Shown: positions 11,600 through 22,770, counted from the first letter of the stretch. The stretch is 64,000 bases of DNA from Selaginella moellendorffii (GCF_000143415.4 NW_003314264.1:3135444-3199443), one strand, 5' to 3'. Numbers and translations are program-made. The notes: generated from the sequence alone by a model not told the origin.

Positions 11600-13650
11600 C
11601 AGATCTATAAATGACATGATGTCTATTAGTCAGCCAATGTGAGCAACATGCAATGGGGCACCTTTTGCTCTTGTTTTACAAAAGTGATAATAAGCCTTTA
11701 GTTGAGCTTACAGAAGGCTTACACAAATTTTGGGCTCTACATGTTAATTCTCTCCTCATTCTTTAAGTAAAAAAGCAAGCATCCTTTTGATATTGTCATG
11801 CTATATGGAAACTTATGATAACTAGAGTATATTGGGATCCTAGCTAGATTGCATTGTGGTCAGCTCAGAAGTGGTGCTGTGATCAAAGGAGTTTATATAG
11901 ACCCTATGAGAGATATTTTATATAATATTAAGTACAATGTCCGTACATTTTTCTTAATGCTTCAATTAAAAATTTGCATTAAAACCTAAACTACAAAAAA
12001 GTATTAAATAATTTGGTTTGTTGCATGATCTGGCAATTCCTTTGCTAGCTTTAGCATAAGTTTAGTGGGATGCTATAGAAGTTTTAAAAAAGTTGTTTAA
12101 TAACATCTTTAAAATGTATATTTTTGAATATGTATATAGGTAAATCATACCTAAAATCCTTATCTTTCAATCTCACATCTCTCAAAAGTCCCATATGTTC
12201 TAGCATGGCTTTTATACATTCAGAAAGTCAAGTAGTCAAATAGCCTCTTGAGAAAGAGAAGTTAAAGAGCAAAAAAACAAGCAAGCCCATATTTGGACAA
12301 TGGCCATAAAATCTTCAAATCTACGAAGAATACCCTATAAATCTCTTGTCTTTATGAATTTCCAAGGAGTAGTGGTGAATATAAATGTTTTGCTCAGTAG
12401 TGGTATTTGCAGAAAATAAAAATGGAAGAACTAGATGATAGCGAAAAGAGAGTTGTGATGTATAACATGGTAGAAGAGTGTGATTTTGTGTGGATAATAA
12501 TGTTCTCAAACAAGATTTTTCAAGTTGTGATGGCATGATAACACTAGTCTACTGATTGTTTGGAGTGGAATGATATCAACCTCTAAACCACATATCATAA
12601 TTGCATGGTTGTTTGGTTCCTCTTTATTAATTGGTGGGCATTAGTTGATAGAAAGTCCACCCTATGATTCTTGTATATTGTGATTGAAGGAATTTTAAGC
12701 TTAAACTCATCAAAATTCTATTATTTTTGCTATTGATGATACCTTAGGATGGCCTTGATGAAGTTATATAAAAAAAACTTAATGAAAGATGATGGAGTAT
12801 GGAGAATGGAATGATCTCTGTGCAAGCATTTGTAGTTAGCTCCAATTTTTTTTTAAAACTCAGTAATAGTAAACTTGTTTGGTGTATATGAATATCCACT
12901 TTAGGATCTTGGTGCAAGATGTTAATAAAGATATAATACACTGTGGTATAGGCAATGGTGTAGGAAGTGATTAGGAAATAATTTTGCATTTCATTGAATT
13001 AAAATAAAGGGGAATATGTGTAAATAGAATGGAAAGAATTTAAAAACCGACAAATCTAAATTGGAAAATGACCAAGCTCCTATAAAAATGGAGCTTATAC
13101 CACCTCATGATCAAAACTTGGGCTTGCTAAAGAATAAATCCTTACCCTTGGATAAAATAAGAAAGTGAAAGAAAGTAGAAAAAAAATAAGAAAAAGAAAA
13201 GAAAAACAAAGAAAAGGAAAAGAGAAGTCATTATTGGTGTTGTAAGCTTGTGTTGAGTGTAGTTAATATTGGACTTATTAGATGCAATAATTATCTTTAG
13301 TGTTAGTCAAAACAACATTTGTAACATCAATACTTTGTGAAATTGTTTGATTTTTGTTAAGGCAACTTTTTTTTTTTCAACATTGCTTCTCAACTTTTAA
13401 GAGTAGGTAATACAAAAAGCAAAGGCACTCTAAGTTCTATAGCAACAATGTTCATGAATTCGAATACTCTTAACACTATAAACTTTGCATCTATATACCT
13501 AACTTAAGTATGAATTTCAATCTAGGGAATCTTACAAAATTTTTGAGAGGTGTACTCCATTATTCCTCTTTATAGGAAATGGGTTTGTTTAAGCATATAT
13601 TTAGAATATACTTGGATATTCTAGTATATTCTACCATCTAACAGTTGTTA
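11600..13650. other. AT-rich sequence without recognisable genes
   Basis: Base composition changes sharply to AT-rich. Only short open frames without motifs occur. A purine-rich stretch lies at 13150-13230. I take this to be decayed transposon sequence, but no element could be named. Confidence 0.4.
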
Positions 13651-13659
13651 AAAACGAGC

Positions 13660-14310
13660 TTGGAAAGTAAACATTGAATGAACTGGTGCCAAATGAACCT
13701 CTTGATGGTACTCCCAAAAGAAAGATGAACCACTGAATATCAAGTACAACAACTTGTGACAGTATGGAATCCTCATCAAGAAAATCTATAGATGTTGGAA
13801 TAATAAACTCATCTAGTTTTCTTACTTAATTTTTACTTCTTTTTTCTAGCTAATATCAAGGTGGAACAGATCAAGGTTTTAGAGAAAAAAAATCTCTTCA
13901 CAAACTTGGATGTAAGTTATGTATTGATAATTCAAATAGAACCCCTGAAGGACTTAGACACTTTATTGTTCAATACAAAATTCCCCCCGAGAGGTAGGAT
14001 ACTACCAAATTAGAGTATTGGAGGATGATGTTGAAAAGATAATTGAGATATAAAAATTTTGAGTTCTTAGTTATGCTCTTTGGATTGTACAATGTTCTAA
14101 TGACAATCTTAACATTTATGAACTACATTATTGTATTATATCTAGATCACTTTGTAATTGTTTTGATGACATCCTAATTTATAGCAAGACACTAAAAGAG
14201 CATGTTGAGTACTTGATAAAGGTGTTTAAAAAAATAAGAGAACATAAAGGGTCTAAAAAGAGCTAAATATAACTTTACTCATCCAGAAATAAAGTTTTTC
14301 AAGTATGTCA
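13660..14310 (+). pseudogene. decayed Ty3/gypsy reverse transcriptase fragment
   Basis: The plus strand, in shifting frames and with stops, reads FEFLVMLFGLYNV (family FEFLVMPFGLTNAP), then DHFVIVFDDILIYSKTLKEH (family DKFVVVYLDDILIYS), then a match to the LVFEVLREHKLYA segment. A more degraded portion upstream resembles the region before the catalytic core. No intact polymerase remains. The family is recognised from conserved reverse transcriptase blocks; boundaries are approximate. Confidence 0.85.
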
Positions 14311-14324
14311 TGGGTAGAAACAAA

Positions 14325-14475
14325 GAAAGGGCCCATAATTAAAAATGCACCCCCTTTCCAATCAGTTAATGGTCTTGGGATATTTAAAGTTAAGTGTCTT
14401 TAGGTTTGAATTGTACTGATCTGGATGACCTTCTGGGAAGTCCAAACTTAGAAGTTTACATTTGGTATTAGAGGG
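14325..14475 (+). mobile_element. LTR end with primer-binding site
   Basis: About 135 bp of LTR-like sequence ends in TTTACA followed by TTTGGTATTAGAGGG. TGGTATTAGAG at 14463-14473 differs by one base from the plant retrotransposon primer-binding site TGGTATCAGAGC, which pairs with initiator tRNA-Met. Related copies lie at 14650-14860 (direct) and 15905-16070 (inverted). Confidence 0.65.
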
Positions 14476-14649
14476 ATTTTGGATCCAACTATGTTGGTTG
14501 GCTAAGGGAATCACACCACATGTTGATTGACATGTAGTAAGGGTCCAGTATGCTTTGGCTAGGCTTGACCTGAGGGGTAGGGTGTCGAGAGAGCAAGGTT
14601 CTCGGGAGAGCTGTGGCTCTCAGTTTCCATTCACGAGGGTGTGAACTTA

Positions 14650-14860
14650 CAAGGAAGCATGGTAGATTGTAAGCAATCAAAAAGAACGACTCGAAAGACA
14701 ATATATAGGGTTCAAATATAGAAGGAAAAGGCTCTTGAATAACAGTGCACCTCCTTTTCCAATCGGTTAATATTCTTGGGATACTTGGGGTTAAATGCCC
14801 TTGGGTTTGAATAGTATTGGGTTGGATAACCTCTCAAACTAAAGAGCTTACATCCAAGTG
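14650..14860 (+). mobile_element. LTR-like copy 2
   Basis: Direct relative of the sequence at 14325-14460: both contain the pattern TCCAATC[A/G]GTTAAT..TCTTGGGATA, then GTTAA.TG.C.TT.GGTTTGAAT, and end near CTTACAT. The primer-binding site is not preserved here. Confidence 0.6.
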
Positions 14861-14999
14861 ATTTAAGAATGGGAATAATATCAAATGTATATGAATTAAG
14901 GGCATTTTTGAAACTATATAACTACTATCAAAAGTTTATCAGATATTATTTAAGACTTGTGTTGCCTTTGATGGATCAAAGAAAAAAAAGGGAAAGAGA

Positions 15000-15115
15000 T
15001 CCGCTACTTCTTTAGCAAATATTGCTATTCACGTTAGTATGAATAGCAAAATGCGAAGTGGTACCTTGATAGATCAAACAAAAAAAAAGGAAAATAATAT
15101 GGATAAGAGAATGTG
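15000..15115 (+). repeat. imperfect tandem pair with small palindrome
   Basis: Two similar stretches carry GATCAAA..AAAAAAAAGG and AATG[C/T]GAAGTGGTA. Between them GCTATTCA..TGAATAGC forms an 8-bp inverted repeat (about 15025-15050). Probably part of a decayed element. Confidence 0.5.
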
Positions 15116-15169
15116 AAGTGGTATTTTATACTATATATGATCATGGGATGAGAGTTGAATATACTTTTG

Positions 15170-15281
15170 GGGGATAAATAGGGATAAAATAACCACTAAA
15201 GGCTCTCTCAGGAAATAATTACCTCTTTTCCAATTAATTTAAGGGGAGATAAATAGGGTGTGTTACATTTGGTATTAGAGC
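15170..15281 (+). mobile_element. second LTR-family end with primer-binding site
   Basis: The segment runs from GATAAATAGGGATAAAATA to GTGTTACA and is followed by TGGTATTAGAGC at 15270-15281, a one-mismatch initiator-Met primer-binding site. The core GGGATAAAATAGCCACTAA recurs near 15780, 16083 and, shortened, 17350, marking other copies of the same LTR. Confidence 0.65.
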
Positions 15282-15419
15282 AAATGATATGGGTTTGATT
15301 TTTATTATAATATACACTTAAGCAAGGTATATTTCTACCCCTAAATTTGAAATTATACATATTAGGCATCCATGTATATACCCTTTCTTTTGTGGAGCAT
15401 CTACAGATAAAGGTATTCA

Positions 15420-15670
15420 CACAATAGCTAGTTTACACAATACAAGAATTGATACACGGGTAAAAGCATTTATATAATAACTAATTTATATAATGTAAAA
15501 ATTGATAGATTTAATGTGGAAATGGAGGTGTTAGTTCCTCTTGACTCAATAGAGGCCATATAATAGTTAGTCTACACAATGAAAGAATTAGTAGATTTAG
15601 TGTGAAAATGAAAATATTAATTCCCTTTGGAAGAATTGATAAATTCAGTACAGAAATGAAAATGTTTGAT
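15420..15670 (+). repeat. diverged tandem repeats following the primer-binding site
   Basis: At least four imperfect copies of a unit with consensus AATAGTTAGT.TACACAATG followed by AGAATTGATAGATTTAGTGT and a purine-rich tail. They begin about 140 bp after the primer-binding site at 15270, which would place them in the untranslated leader of the element. Confidence 0.6.
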
Positions 15671-15904
15671 TCCCCTTAAGTTATTAGGCAATAATTAATG
15701 AGGATATTGATATCTCTAAAGGGGGGGTGAGTGTAATGCATTATCATCGTGAATCTTTGAAACTTTAGAAGATAAATGGGGATAAAATAGCCACTAAAAG
15801 ATTTTTTATCAAGTGATTACTTTTTTTTTAGTTGATTTAAGAGGTGATAATGGGATAAGATTTGGATATACTGTCATCATGGATTTTTATCCTTGAGGGA
15901 TAAT

Positions 15905-16070
15905 GTAATTTTGAATTTGGACTTAATACTATTCAAATCAAGGACACTTAACCCTAAATATCCCAACACCTTTAACCAATTGAAAAAAGGAGTGCACTCT
16001 TATTTATGGGCTTTTTCCCTTTATATTTAAACCTTATGGATTGTCTTTCAAGTTGTTATTTTTTGTTGTT
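15905..16070 (-). mobile_element. inverted LTR-like copy 3
   Basis: The reverse complement matches 14650-14810: GAAAGACAAT, then AGTGCACTCCTTTT, CAATTGGTTAA, GTTGGGATATTTAGGGTTAA and TTTGAATAGTATT. With copy 2 it frames about 1.05 kb (14860-15905) as a large imperfect inverted repeat. Confidence 0.65.
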
Positions 16071-16203
16071 TATAAATTAATGGGGATAAAATAGCCACTA
16101 AGTGCTCTTTTATCAAACAATTTGTAAGGAACCAACTCCTCGAAGTGTCGTAAGCTAAAGGATCCCTGAAAGCACGACCAAAATAATAAAGAGTTTATCA
16201 AAT

Positions 16204-16471
16204 GGGACCGAGTCTGAGATCGAGTCCAAGACCGACTCTAAGACCGAGTTCGAGATAGAGTCCGGGATCGAGTCCGAGGCCGACTCCGAAACCGAGTTCG
16301 AGACTGAATTCGAGACAGAGTTTGAGATCCAAGATCGGGTCCGAGACCGAGTCCAAGGTCGAGTCCGAAGTCAAGTCTGAGATCGGGTCCAAGGTCGAGT
16401 CTAAGATTGAGTCCAAGACCGAGTCCGAAGTCGGGTCCAAAATCAAGTCTGAGATCGAGTCCGAGTGCTAA
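16204..16471. repeat. 12-bp satellite array
   Basis: About 22 imperfect copies of a 12-bp unit close to GAGTCCGAGATC (variants GAGTCCAAGACC, GAGTTCGAGACC, GGGTCCAAGGTC). The array is more GC-rich than its surroundings. Both strands stay open through much of it because the unit is a multiple of three, so the predicted repetitive peptides are by-products. Confidence 0.9.
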
Positions 16472-16511
16472 TATAGGTTAAGGGGTGAAAGCCCAAAGCG
16501 TGTGTCTTCTA

Positions 16512-16526
16512 GGGGGGGGGGGGGGG
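16512..16526. repeat. 15-bp poly-G tract
   Basis: An uninterrupted G run just right of the 12-bp satellite. The length is liable to sequencing error. Confidence 0.8.
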
Positions 16527-17250
16527 CTGTAGGGGGTTCCAAAAGTATAGTAAGGATAGTGAGGTCCATGAACCAGTCTTGAAGGAACTCTCCAGTGGTG
16601 CTTTAAAACTGACTTGAGATTGAGATTGGGGCCGAAGGGCCTTGGGTGGGAGTGAGCATGGACGTGGGTGGTGCTAGAGGGGCCACCTAAGGAAGTGCTC
16701 AAGAACAACTCCCACTCCTGAAAGGGAAACCAATTGTGGTGCTCTTGACTCATGTAGAGTGGTGCCTCACTTGAGTATTTTATGGCTCATTGGGCTTCAC
16801 CCTTCCTAGGGGCTTGGGCCTTCCCTTCTGGATGGAAGTGGGGGGGTAGAGGTACCCATACCAGGCTGTTAGGCCATAATGTTTCGCCCTGGCATCCCGA
16901 AACAAGTGTTGCATCCAAGGCTTGGGATTTAGAAGGTCTCATAATCAAGTCTTGTTGTACCAAGAGATGTTAAGAACTTAGAGGCTTAGTGTGCTTAGCT
17001 GCTTGTGCTTGCAGGGAGTGTAGCCGAACCTTAAGTCCAATTTAACCTGGGAAGAGGGATTGGGAGAGATTAGGGAATCCGTGGATAGATAGCTAACACT
17101 TCATTGTTTGTGCAGTGAGTAATTGAAACCAAGTAGGACAAAGTAGGAGCTAGTGCAATAGGTGGATACCTAGGCAAAGGAACTTAGTTAAAGCCAAGGC
17201 AGTGTTGGTCGGATAGACAAGGTAAGTTGGCAAATTGGAAAGGAAAAATT
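16527..17250. other. unclassified sequence, possible element remnant
   Basis: More GC-rich than the flanks up to about 16960. Open frames of 60-90 codons exist on both strands, but none carries a motif I recognise. Confidence 0.35.
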
Positions 17251-17254
17251 TGTA

Positions 17255-17460
17255 ACTTACACAATTACTCTTTTTTTAGTTAGCTTAAAAGGATGATCAT
17301 AGGATGAAATTTAAATATACTATCATTATGGATCCTTAAAACCTTGGGGGATAAATAAAATAGCCACTACTTATCAAATAATTGGCTTAAAAATATACTG
17401 TCATTGTGGATCCTTAAAACCTTATTACTTATCAAATAATTGACTTAAAAGGAGAGAAAT
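17255..17460 (+). repeat. LTR-family relic with internal tandem duplication
   Basis: Related to 15768-15890 (pattern AGTT.GCTTAAAAGG.TGAT..GATAAGAT and ATACT.TCAT.ATGGAT). The segment AATATACTGTCATTGTGGAT to ATCAAATAATTG occurs twice in a row (about 17310-17390 and 17391-17450). Confidence 0.6.
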
Positions 17461-17814
17461 AAAATATGTTATATATTTGTCCACCTTAAAGGGAAATTAA
17501 AGAAAACTCATGTACCAAGTTTGGTAAAAACTTCAAGGTAGAAATAGATACATTGGATTTTGTATTAGATGCAATTCTTAAATAAAACAATCACTTAATA
17601 ATGTTTTTCTTGAAAAAGTTGGATAAAGCTCTTTGTCATCAGTTAAAAACTACTTTTTAACCATTATTGCTACTCAGAGTCTTCATGAAACCTCAATATT
17701 CACTATTGACTGATTTACATGAGCAACAATATATTTTGCTAGTCAGTTTTATTCAATGTTTATAGATTGAGTTTGATAAATGGAGATGAGGTCTGTCTAT
17801 TACCACTTTTTAGA

Positions 17815-18860
17815 CTGAAGCAGTAGCACAAGCCAAAGTGGTTTCTTGCAAAACACTGCTGAGGAAATAGTGACATCCACCACCATGGTGGTGTTCCAAC
17901 CTTGAGCTCCAAATCCAAACCTCATTTGCTCCAAGTCATATTCCACCCTCAAGACGAGCTGCCAGTACGTTCCTATGACATTCAGGTACAGTCCCATGCT
18001 CTCAGACCTCCCAATTTCCATGCAAATGGTATTTTTCACGTTGCCTGAATCATCAAGCAAAACCATGTTGGCACTTAGATTCGAGCACCTGATAAAAGAG
18101 GGGCTGCCGGCGGAGGAAAGTCTGCTGTTTGCCGAGATGTTGTGTCAAAGCTCCAGGCCAAGAGCATCTGCAATGCTGCTTGACATTTCCACCAGGTTAG
18201 TGGTGTAGCTTCTTATTGCTTGTACCAGCTGAGTGTAGAAATCCGATGCCAACTAGCTCAAAAAGGTGGTGGTGTCAATGACTGTTCAACCGGTTCCATT
18301 GGAAAGAAATCCCTGAATTGGAACTTGAAACTTGTTATTGTCGATAGAAATGGTAGCTAAGCTGATGAAGTAGAGCTCAGCTGCTTGTGGGTTTGTGATC
18401 ATGGGGCATGGACGAAGAAATGGAGGCGTTCCTGAGCTTGTAGTTACCAATTACAAGATTTCCACGGAAAGTATCCAGAGGGCAAACAGTAAATAAACTT
18501 GCTCCTGTACCCCAACGCGCTCAATTGCCCCATGAATGACACGTTACTCTTGTCAAAACCCACAAAGCCAGACGTGTCGAGGTGTTCGAGCAGCCCCCAC
18601 TGTCGCGGCCACAACCCAAGGACAAGTTGGCTGCGGAGTTCCACGGCTGAGATCCATGGCGAAGTTGAGTGCACCATCGAGAAAGAAGTTGCCTTCTAAG
18701 GCTTGGCTGCTTTTTCGAGAAGGGGCAAAAACAGGTTAGTGTTGACAATTGGCGTCCTGTTGGGCGGGAAGAAACCAACACCACGGGAGTCCTTGCACGC
18801 TGTCCTTGAAAGAATCCTGCAATACCAACAAGAGCACACTTGCTACACAAGAGCAAATTG
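17815..18860 (-). pseudogene. nepenthesin-like aspartic protease pseudogene, copy 1
   Basis: Pepsin-family (A1) plant protease relic. Shifting frames on the minus strand give GALNFAMDLSRGTPQ, NLSLGCGRDSGG, HLDTSGFVGFDKSNVSFMGQ and RSKFIYCLP. They continue with a second-lobe region ending in NVIGTYWQLVLRVEYDLEQM. Frames change several times, and a TGA interrupts the stretch before the second catalytic site (GTG-stop-TVIDT). Another stop lies near LGLEL. Most of the two-lobe layout is recognisable, so this was once nearly full length. Confidence 0.85.
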
Positions 18861-19057
18861 CAAAGGCGAAGGAGCTATATATCTCGAGTTTACAAATCAA
18901 ACCAGACTGAATTCTCTATATTGACTTGGTTTTGTATAGTAAACTTGACAAGATAAAGTTTTGAAGGCGTCTTACTTACATCAGGAGAGGAGGAAAAGAA
19001 AACGCTTGAGTTGTAGAAGATTTCCACATGAAGACGTACCAGAAGAAGTGTCAAGGT

Positions 19058-19650
19058 TCATGCTGACATTACATCCTGCTGTTCCAAATCCAATCTCCTG
19101 CTCTTCCAATTCAAGTTCTCAAAGTGATAAGTTAGAGTTTGTGGTGGTGGTGTGTCACCATTTACAGAAACATTGTAACAGAAATCATTGCCAAGCAGTG
19201 CTGCAGTTTCGTTGCTCGATACTTGAGTAAGGTTGGAGTTGAGGTTTTGTATGGCTTGCACAAGAGGGGTGTAGGAATCTGGTGTGAAATAGCTGAATGC
19301 AAACATGGAATCAATGATCGTTCCTCCAGTTCCATTTGCAAGAATGCCTTTCACCAGAAAAGTCAACGTGTCGTTGATATTTATGGATCTCAAACGGATG
19401 TAATGCAACGCAGTGGAATTTGGGTTTACGATCATTGGAGAGTAAGAAAGAGAGGAGTTCGATGATTTCTTATAGTTGCCGAACACGATTTTGCTACTAA
19501 ACATATCAGATGGAACACAATAGATAAACGTGCTTGTATAGTCCATTTCATATCCAAACTATGTACCACTCTCATCACACTAAAAGGATAATCGAGCCAT
19601 GGGATTTTGGGTGTGTTTCAGGATAGAGAGATTGAAGAATGCAAAGAGCT
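19058..19650 (-). pseudogene. nepenthesin-like aspartic protease fragment, copy 2
   Basis: A 160-codon open frame covers only the C-terminal half: FIYCVPSDMFSSKIVFGNYK, then TGGTIIDSMFAFSYFTPDSY and SVNGDTPPPQTLTYHFENL. The second active-site triad, normally D-S/T-G, reads D-S-M, and no N-lobe was found. It is closely related to copy 1. Treated as a pseudogene fragment. Confidence 0.85.
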
Positions 19651-19879
19651 GCATTGTTTTCTCTCTGCAAAGGTGTATCGATTGGCTCTTTGTGGATGAC
19701 ACTGCTGCTGAAGTATTGTAATTATTGCCAAGTAATGTATGCTATTAATCATGAGATGCTTTTTGATTATGATTATTGGACATAGTTTTCGTGAGCAGAA
19801 TCAATTTAGAGTGAGTAGTGTTACAAAATAAACAGTCAAAAGTGTTTACATGAGTTTACAATGAGTTTCTTTATTGTCT

Positions 19880-20400
19880 AACTTTTTAGCTTCTCCAATG
19901 CTTGTTTTACAGCTTGAGTGCTTACAATTTTGTTAAGTAAATTTCTTATTGTCTTTAATTCATAATATTTATGCCCTTTTCTGTTTTTGAATGTGTGGAT
20001 GACAATTCCATTGTTGGGTTGTAAGCAAAAAAGCTCTGGTTTGTTGTTCACAATCACCATGTGGTTGAGATTCCATCCTAATCTTGAGAAATCTTTTACA
20101 ACTTTTTTCTATCTGACTTCCTTTGTCAAATACAAATCTCTGTAGAGATGATGGGCAAAGAGATTTCCAATTGGGTCGAGCTTGTCCAAAATTTTGTCTG
20201 TGTATACCTTCATTGCTCGAGTAAAAACTATAATCTTATATATCTTACTCATCTTTTTTAGAAAGTTAGCCTTTTTGCCATAAGGTAGTGCTCTGAAAGA
20301 ATAGTTTTCCCATTGAAGAGCTTAAGGGATGCTATGGCCTTTTGGGCATGGATTAGTGTATTGTTTATGTCCAACACAAGTTCTCTAAAGCTGGTGGTAA
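19880..20400 (-). pseudogene. FCP1/SCP-like phosphatase relic
   Basis: HAD-family CTD-phosphatase-like domain in broken frames. ELVLDINNTLIHAQKA corresponds to the family LVLDLDETLVHS; the catalytic D-x-D-x-T has become D-I-N-N-T. KIYKIIVFTRAMKVYTDKIL (family YEIVVFTASLQEYADPVL) is followed by DKLDPIGNLFAHHLYRD. After a stop comes VKDFSRLGWNLNHMVIVNNK and LFCLQPNNGIVI. The order matches an FCP1 homology domain throughout. Loss of the second catalytic Asp and the stop argue for a pseudogene. Confidence 0.8.
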
Positions 20401-20600
20401 TAGCAAAAAATCATTTGACAACTTCACCTTTTTGTTCTTATCTTTGGTGGTGATATTAAACATTGCAAAACTCCACTCTCTATACTTTTGCAGCCTCTTC
20501 ATAGCTATAAAGAAAAATAGAAAGAATATAAGCCCTAACTTAATTGCAACGAATCTTTATAAATTAAGTTAATACACATGTTGCTCGGCCAGAATTATGG
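20401..20600. other. AT-rich spacer
   Basis: A short AT-rich stretch between the phosphatase and PPR relics. It may include the degraded N-terminal part of the phosphatase relic. Nothing else is recognised. Confidence 0.3.
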
Positions 20601-20609
20601 AAGTAGAAA

Positions 20610-22210
20610 TTCAACAATGATGCCAACCCCAACACTGAGAGTCTTTAGGCAGCTCAAGCTCCACACTCAGGATTTTTTTAGCAAGCAGCCAACAGCAAGA
20701 CCCAAACAACACTCTCGAGCTCAAAGGGCATGCTGTAGATGAATTCCTTAGCTTTGTCTAACTCTTTGGCCCTTGCAAACATGTCAACAAGCCCACAGTA
20801 GTGTTTTCCTATGGGTTCAACTCCATAGTCCCAGATCATTAATTAGAAGTAGTCCTGAGAGATCTTCACCACGCCTGAGTGGCAGCATGCCACAAGCATG
20901 CTCATAAAGACAATGTGATCAGGCATTGTGCTCTCCTAGATGGTCCTATGGAAGGTTTCCAAGGCATTGGTTACATGCCTAGTGGAAGCATACATGGCCA
21001 CCATTGCAGTCCATGAGACCAAGTCTTGCTCTAGCATTCTCTCGAACCAAACTCAAGCTTCCAAGAGGAGTCCCTTGTGAGTGAAGCCTGCCACCATTGC
21101 CATCCAGTTGATCACATCATGCTCCTCAGTCACCTGGAAGAGGCTCATCACTTCTTGGAGGTGGCCGTTCCAGAGATAGGCCAAGAGGAGCACTGTGCTC
21201 GCCGTCTTGCTATCATAAGGCATTTTCAAGATGGTTTCTAGAGGCAAGCATATGGATCATTGTCGTCCAAGAGATCTTGTTGCGGTGAGCCATCTTTTGG
21301 AAAGAATCTAGTGCCTTGTACAAATGCCCATTCGCGGCATATGGGCAAATCATGGAGTTCCAAGCCACCACGTCTTTGTTTGGCAGCCTCTCAGACAAAG
21401 GTTTAGCCTTTCCCACGGAGCCGTTAGATGCGTAGCCGTCAATCATAGCTGTAAATGCCACCTCATTAAAATTCGGGGCATCTTCAAAGAGAATCTTTGC
21501 ATGCTCCATATGCCCTGCCTGGGCATATGCTGTGATCATGGTCGTCCATGTTACTACATTCCTTGTGGGCATTCTATCAAAGAAATCTTTAGCTTCATCC
21601 AGCCCCTGGTTCTGGTAGTGGCCTTGTACCATGGCCGTCCACGCCACCACGTCCTTTTGGGGCAGCTAATAGAAACACCTCACGCGCGCGAGAGAGATGC
21701 CCGTTATGGGACGATCATGGCGGTGCTAGAAACGAGGGTTTGCTCAGGCATAGAGTGGAATACCGCCTCCGCCTCGCCGAGATTGCCACTCTGCGAGTAC
21801 ATCTCGATGATCGTGTTCCAGGTGATGGAATTCTTTGGCAGGGATGCGATCGAAGAGCTGCTTGGCGCGCTACACGTCCCCGGCCGAGATCATGGCGTTA
21901 ATCTCCTGCCGCGGCATGCTTTCCAGGACCGATCGCGCCTGCTCCAGGTCGTAGTTGGGAATGTAGGCCTGGAGGGTGAGATTCCAAGAGAAGAGATTGC
22001 GATCCGAGGTAGAATCGAAGACCGATCGCGCTTCCTCCAGGCAGCCGCAGCGGCCATACATCTGGACGAGGAGATTTCGCAGGAAGACGCTGTTATTGTG
22101 GTCGCTGTGAAGGATCTGGGCGTGGATCCGGCGGCCATCGTTCGGATTGTTGCAAGATCTGACGAGGGCGGCAAGCTCTGGACGCCAAGAACGCGCATCG
22201 CATCATGGCC
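20610..22210 (-). pseudogene. PLS-class PPR protein pseudogene
   Basis: Organelle RNA-binding pentatricopeptide repeat family. The N-terminal end near 22200 reads through several frames; QMYGRCGCLEEARSVFD starts at about 22065. In-frame PPR units occupy 21213-21650 (VVAWTAMVQGHYQNQGLDEA, NVVTWTTMITAYAQAGH, DVVAWNSMICPYAANGHLY). Near 20700-20760 a tail resembling the E region reads AKEFIYSMPFELESVVW. Frameshifts and stops separate the blocks. The long open frame on the opposite strand across 21324-22385 is an antisense by-product. Confidence 0.85.
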
Positions 22211-22329
22211 GTTGGATGATGGGGCGTCCGACCTGGCAGGTTCTAGCTACCAGCCACGAAGTTTTCATGGCACGCGGCGAGAACTCCAACTCCAAATGCC
22301 GGAGGCAACGACACAATTAATTTCCATCG

Positions 22330-22770
22330 TTTCTTGTGGCTTGGATGGATTTCTCTTGCTGCGAGTTCAGCAAGTTGTCCGATGAATGACTTGTTTGTCT
22401 TTGCAAATCCCACCAGGCCTGATGTATTGATAATTCCCAGCCATGTCGTGCTTTCTCGACCACATCCAAGTGACATTCTAAGACTTTTATTGCCTCTAGT
22501 TTTACGTGGAGTTTTCATGGTTACAACATCTCACTGGCTGAGGAGTATTTGGGGCTGTATAAGCAAGTTGTGGATGAAGATCCGCAAGCGTTTGTGGAGA
22601 AATCAGGGATCTCGAGCAGAAAGGAGAGGTGCAAGGAATTCTAGTGTATGATGTGGATGATACCGGTGAAGAGCGGGGTTGTGCTGCATGGGAGGAGTTC
22701 CCAAATTGAGATTCATGGCGCCGTTATCTACATAGAAACTCGTCTCAAGGCCTTCCGTCTCCTCCTCTCA
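22330..22770 (-). pseudogene. nepenthesin-like aspartic protease fragment, copy 3
   Basis: N-lobe pieces in different frames: VDNGAMNLNLGTPPMQH, then TNACGSSSTTCLYSPKYSSA, the disulphide loop of plant aspartic proteases, and SLGCGRESTTW with INTSGLVGFAKTNKSFIGQL. It corresponds to the part missing in copy 2. The C-terminal lobe is absent. Confidence 0.8.

Noticed and set aside
16198-16446. 82-codon repetitive protein frame
   Set aside because: Produced by the 12-bp satellite, open on both strands.
21324-22385. 353-codon plus-strand open frame
   Set aside because: It lies antisense to a PPR relic whose minus-strand motifs are clear; no known motif in the plus frame.
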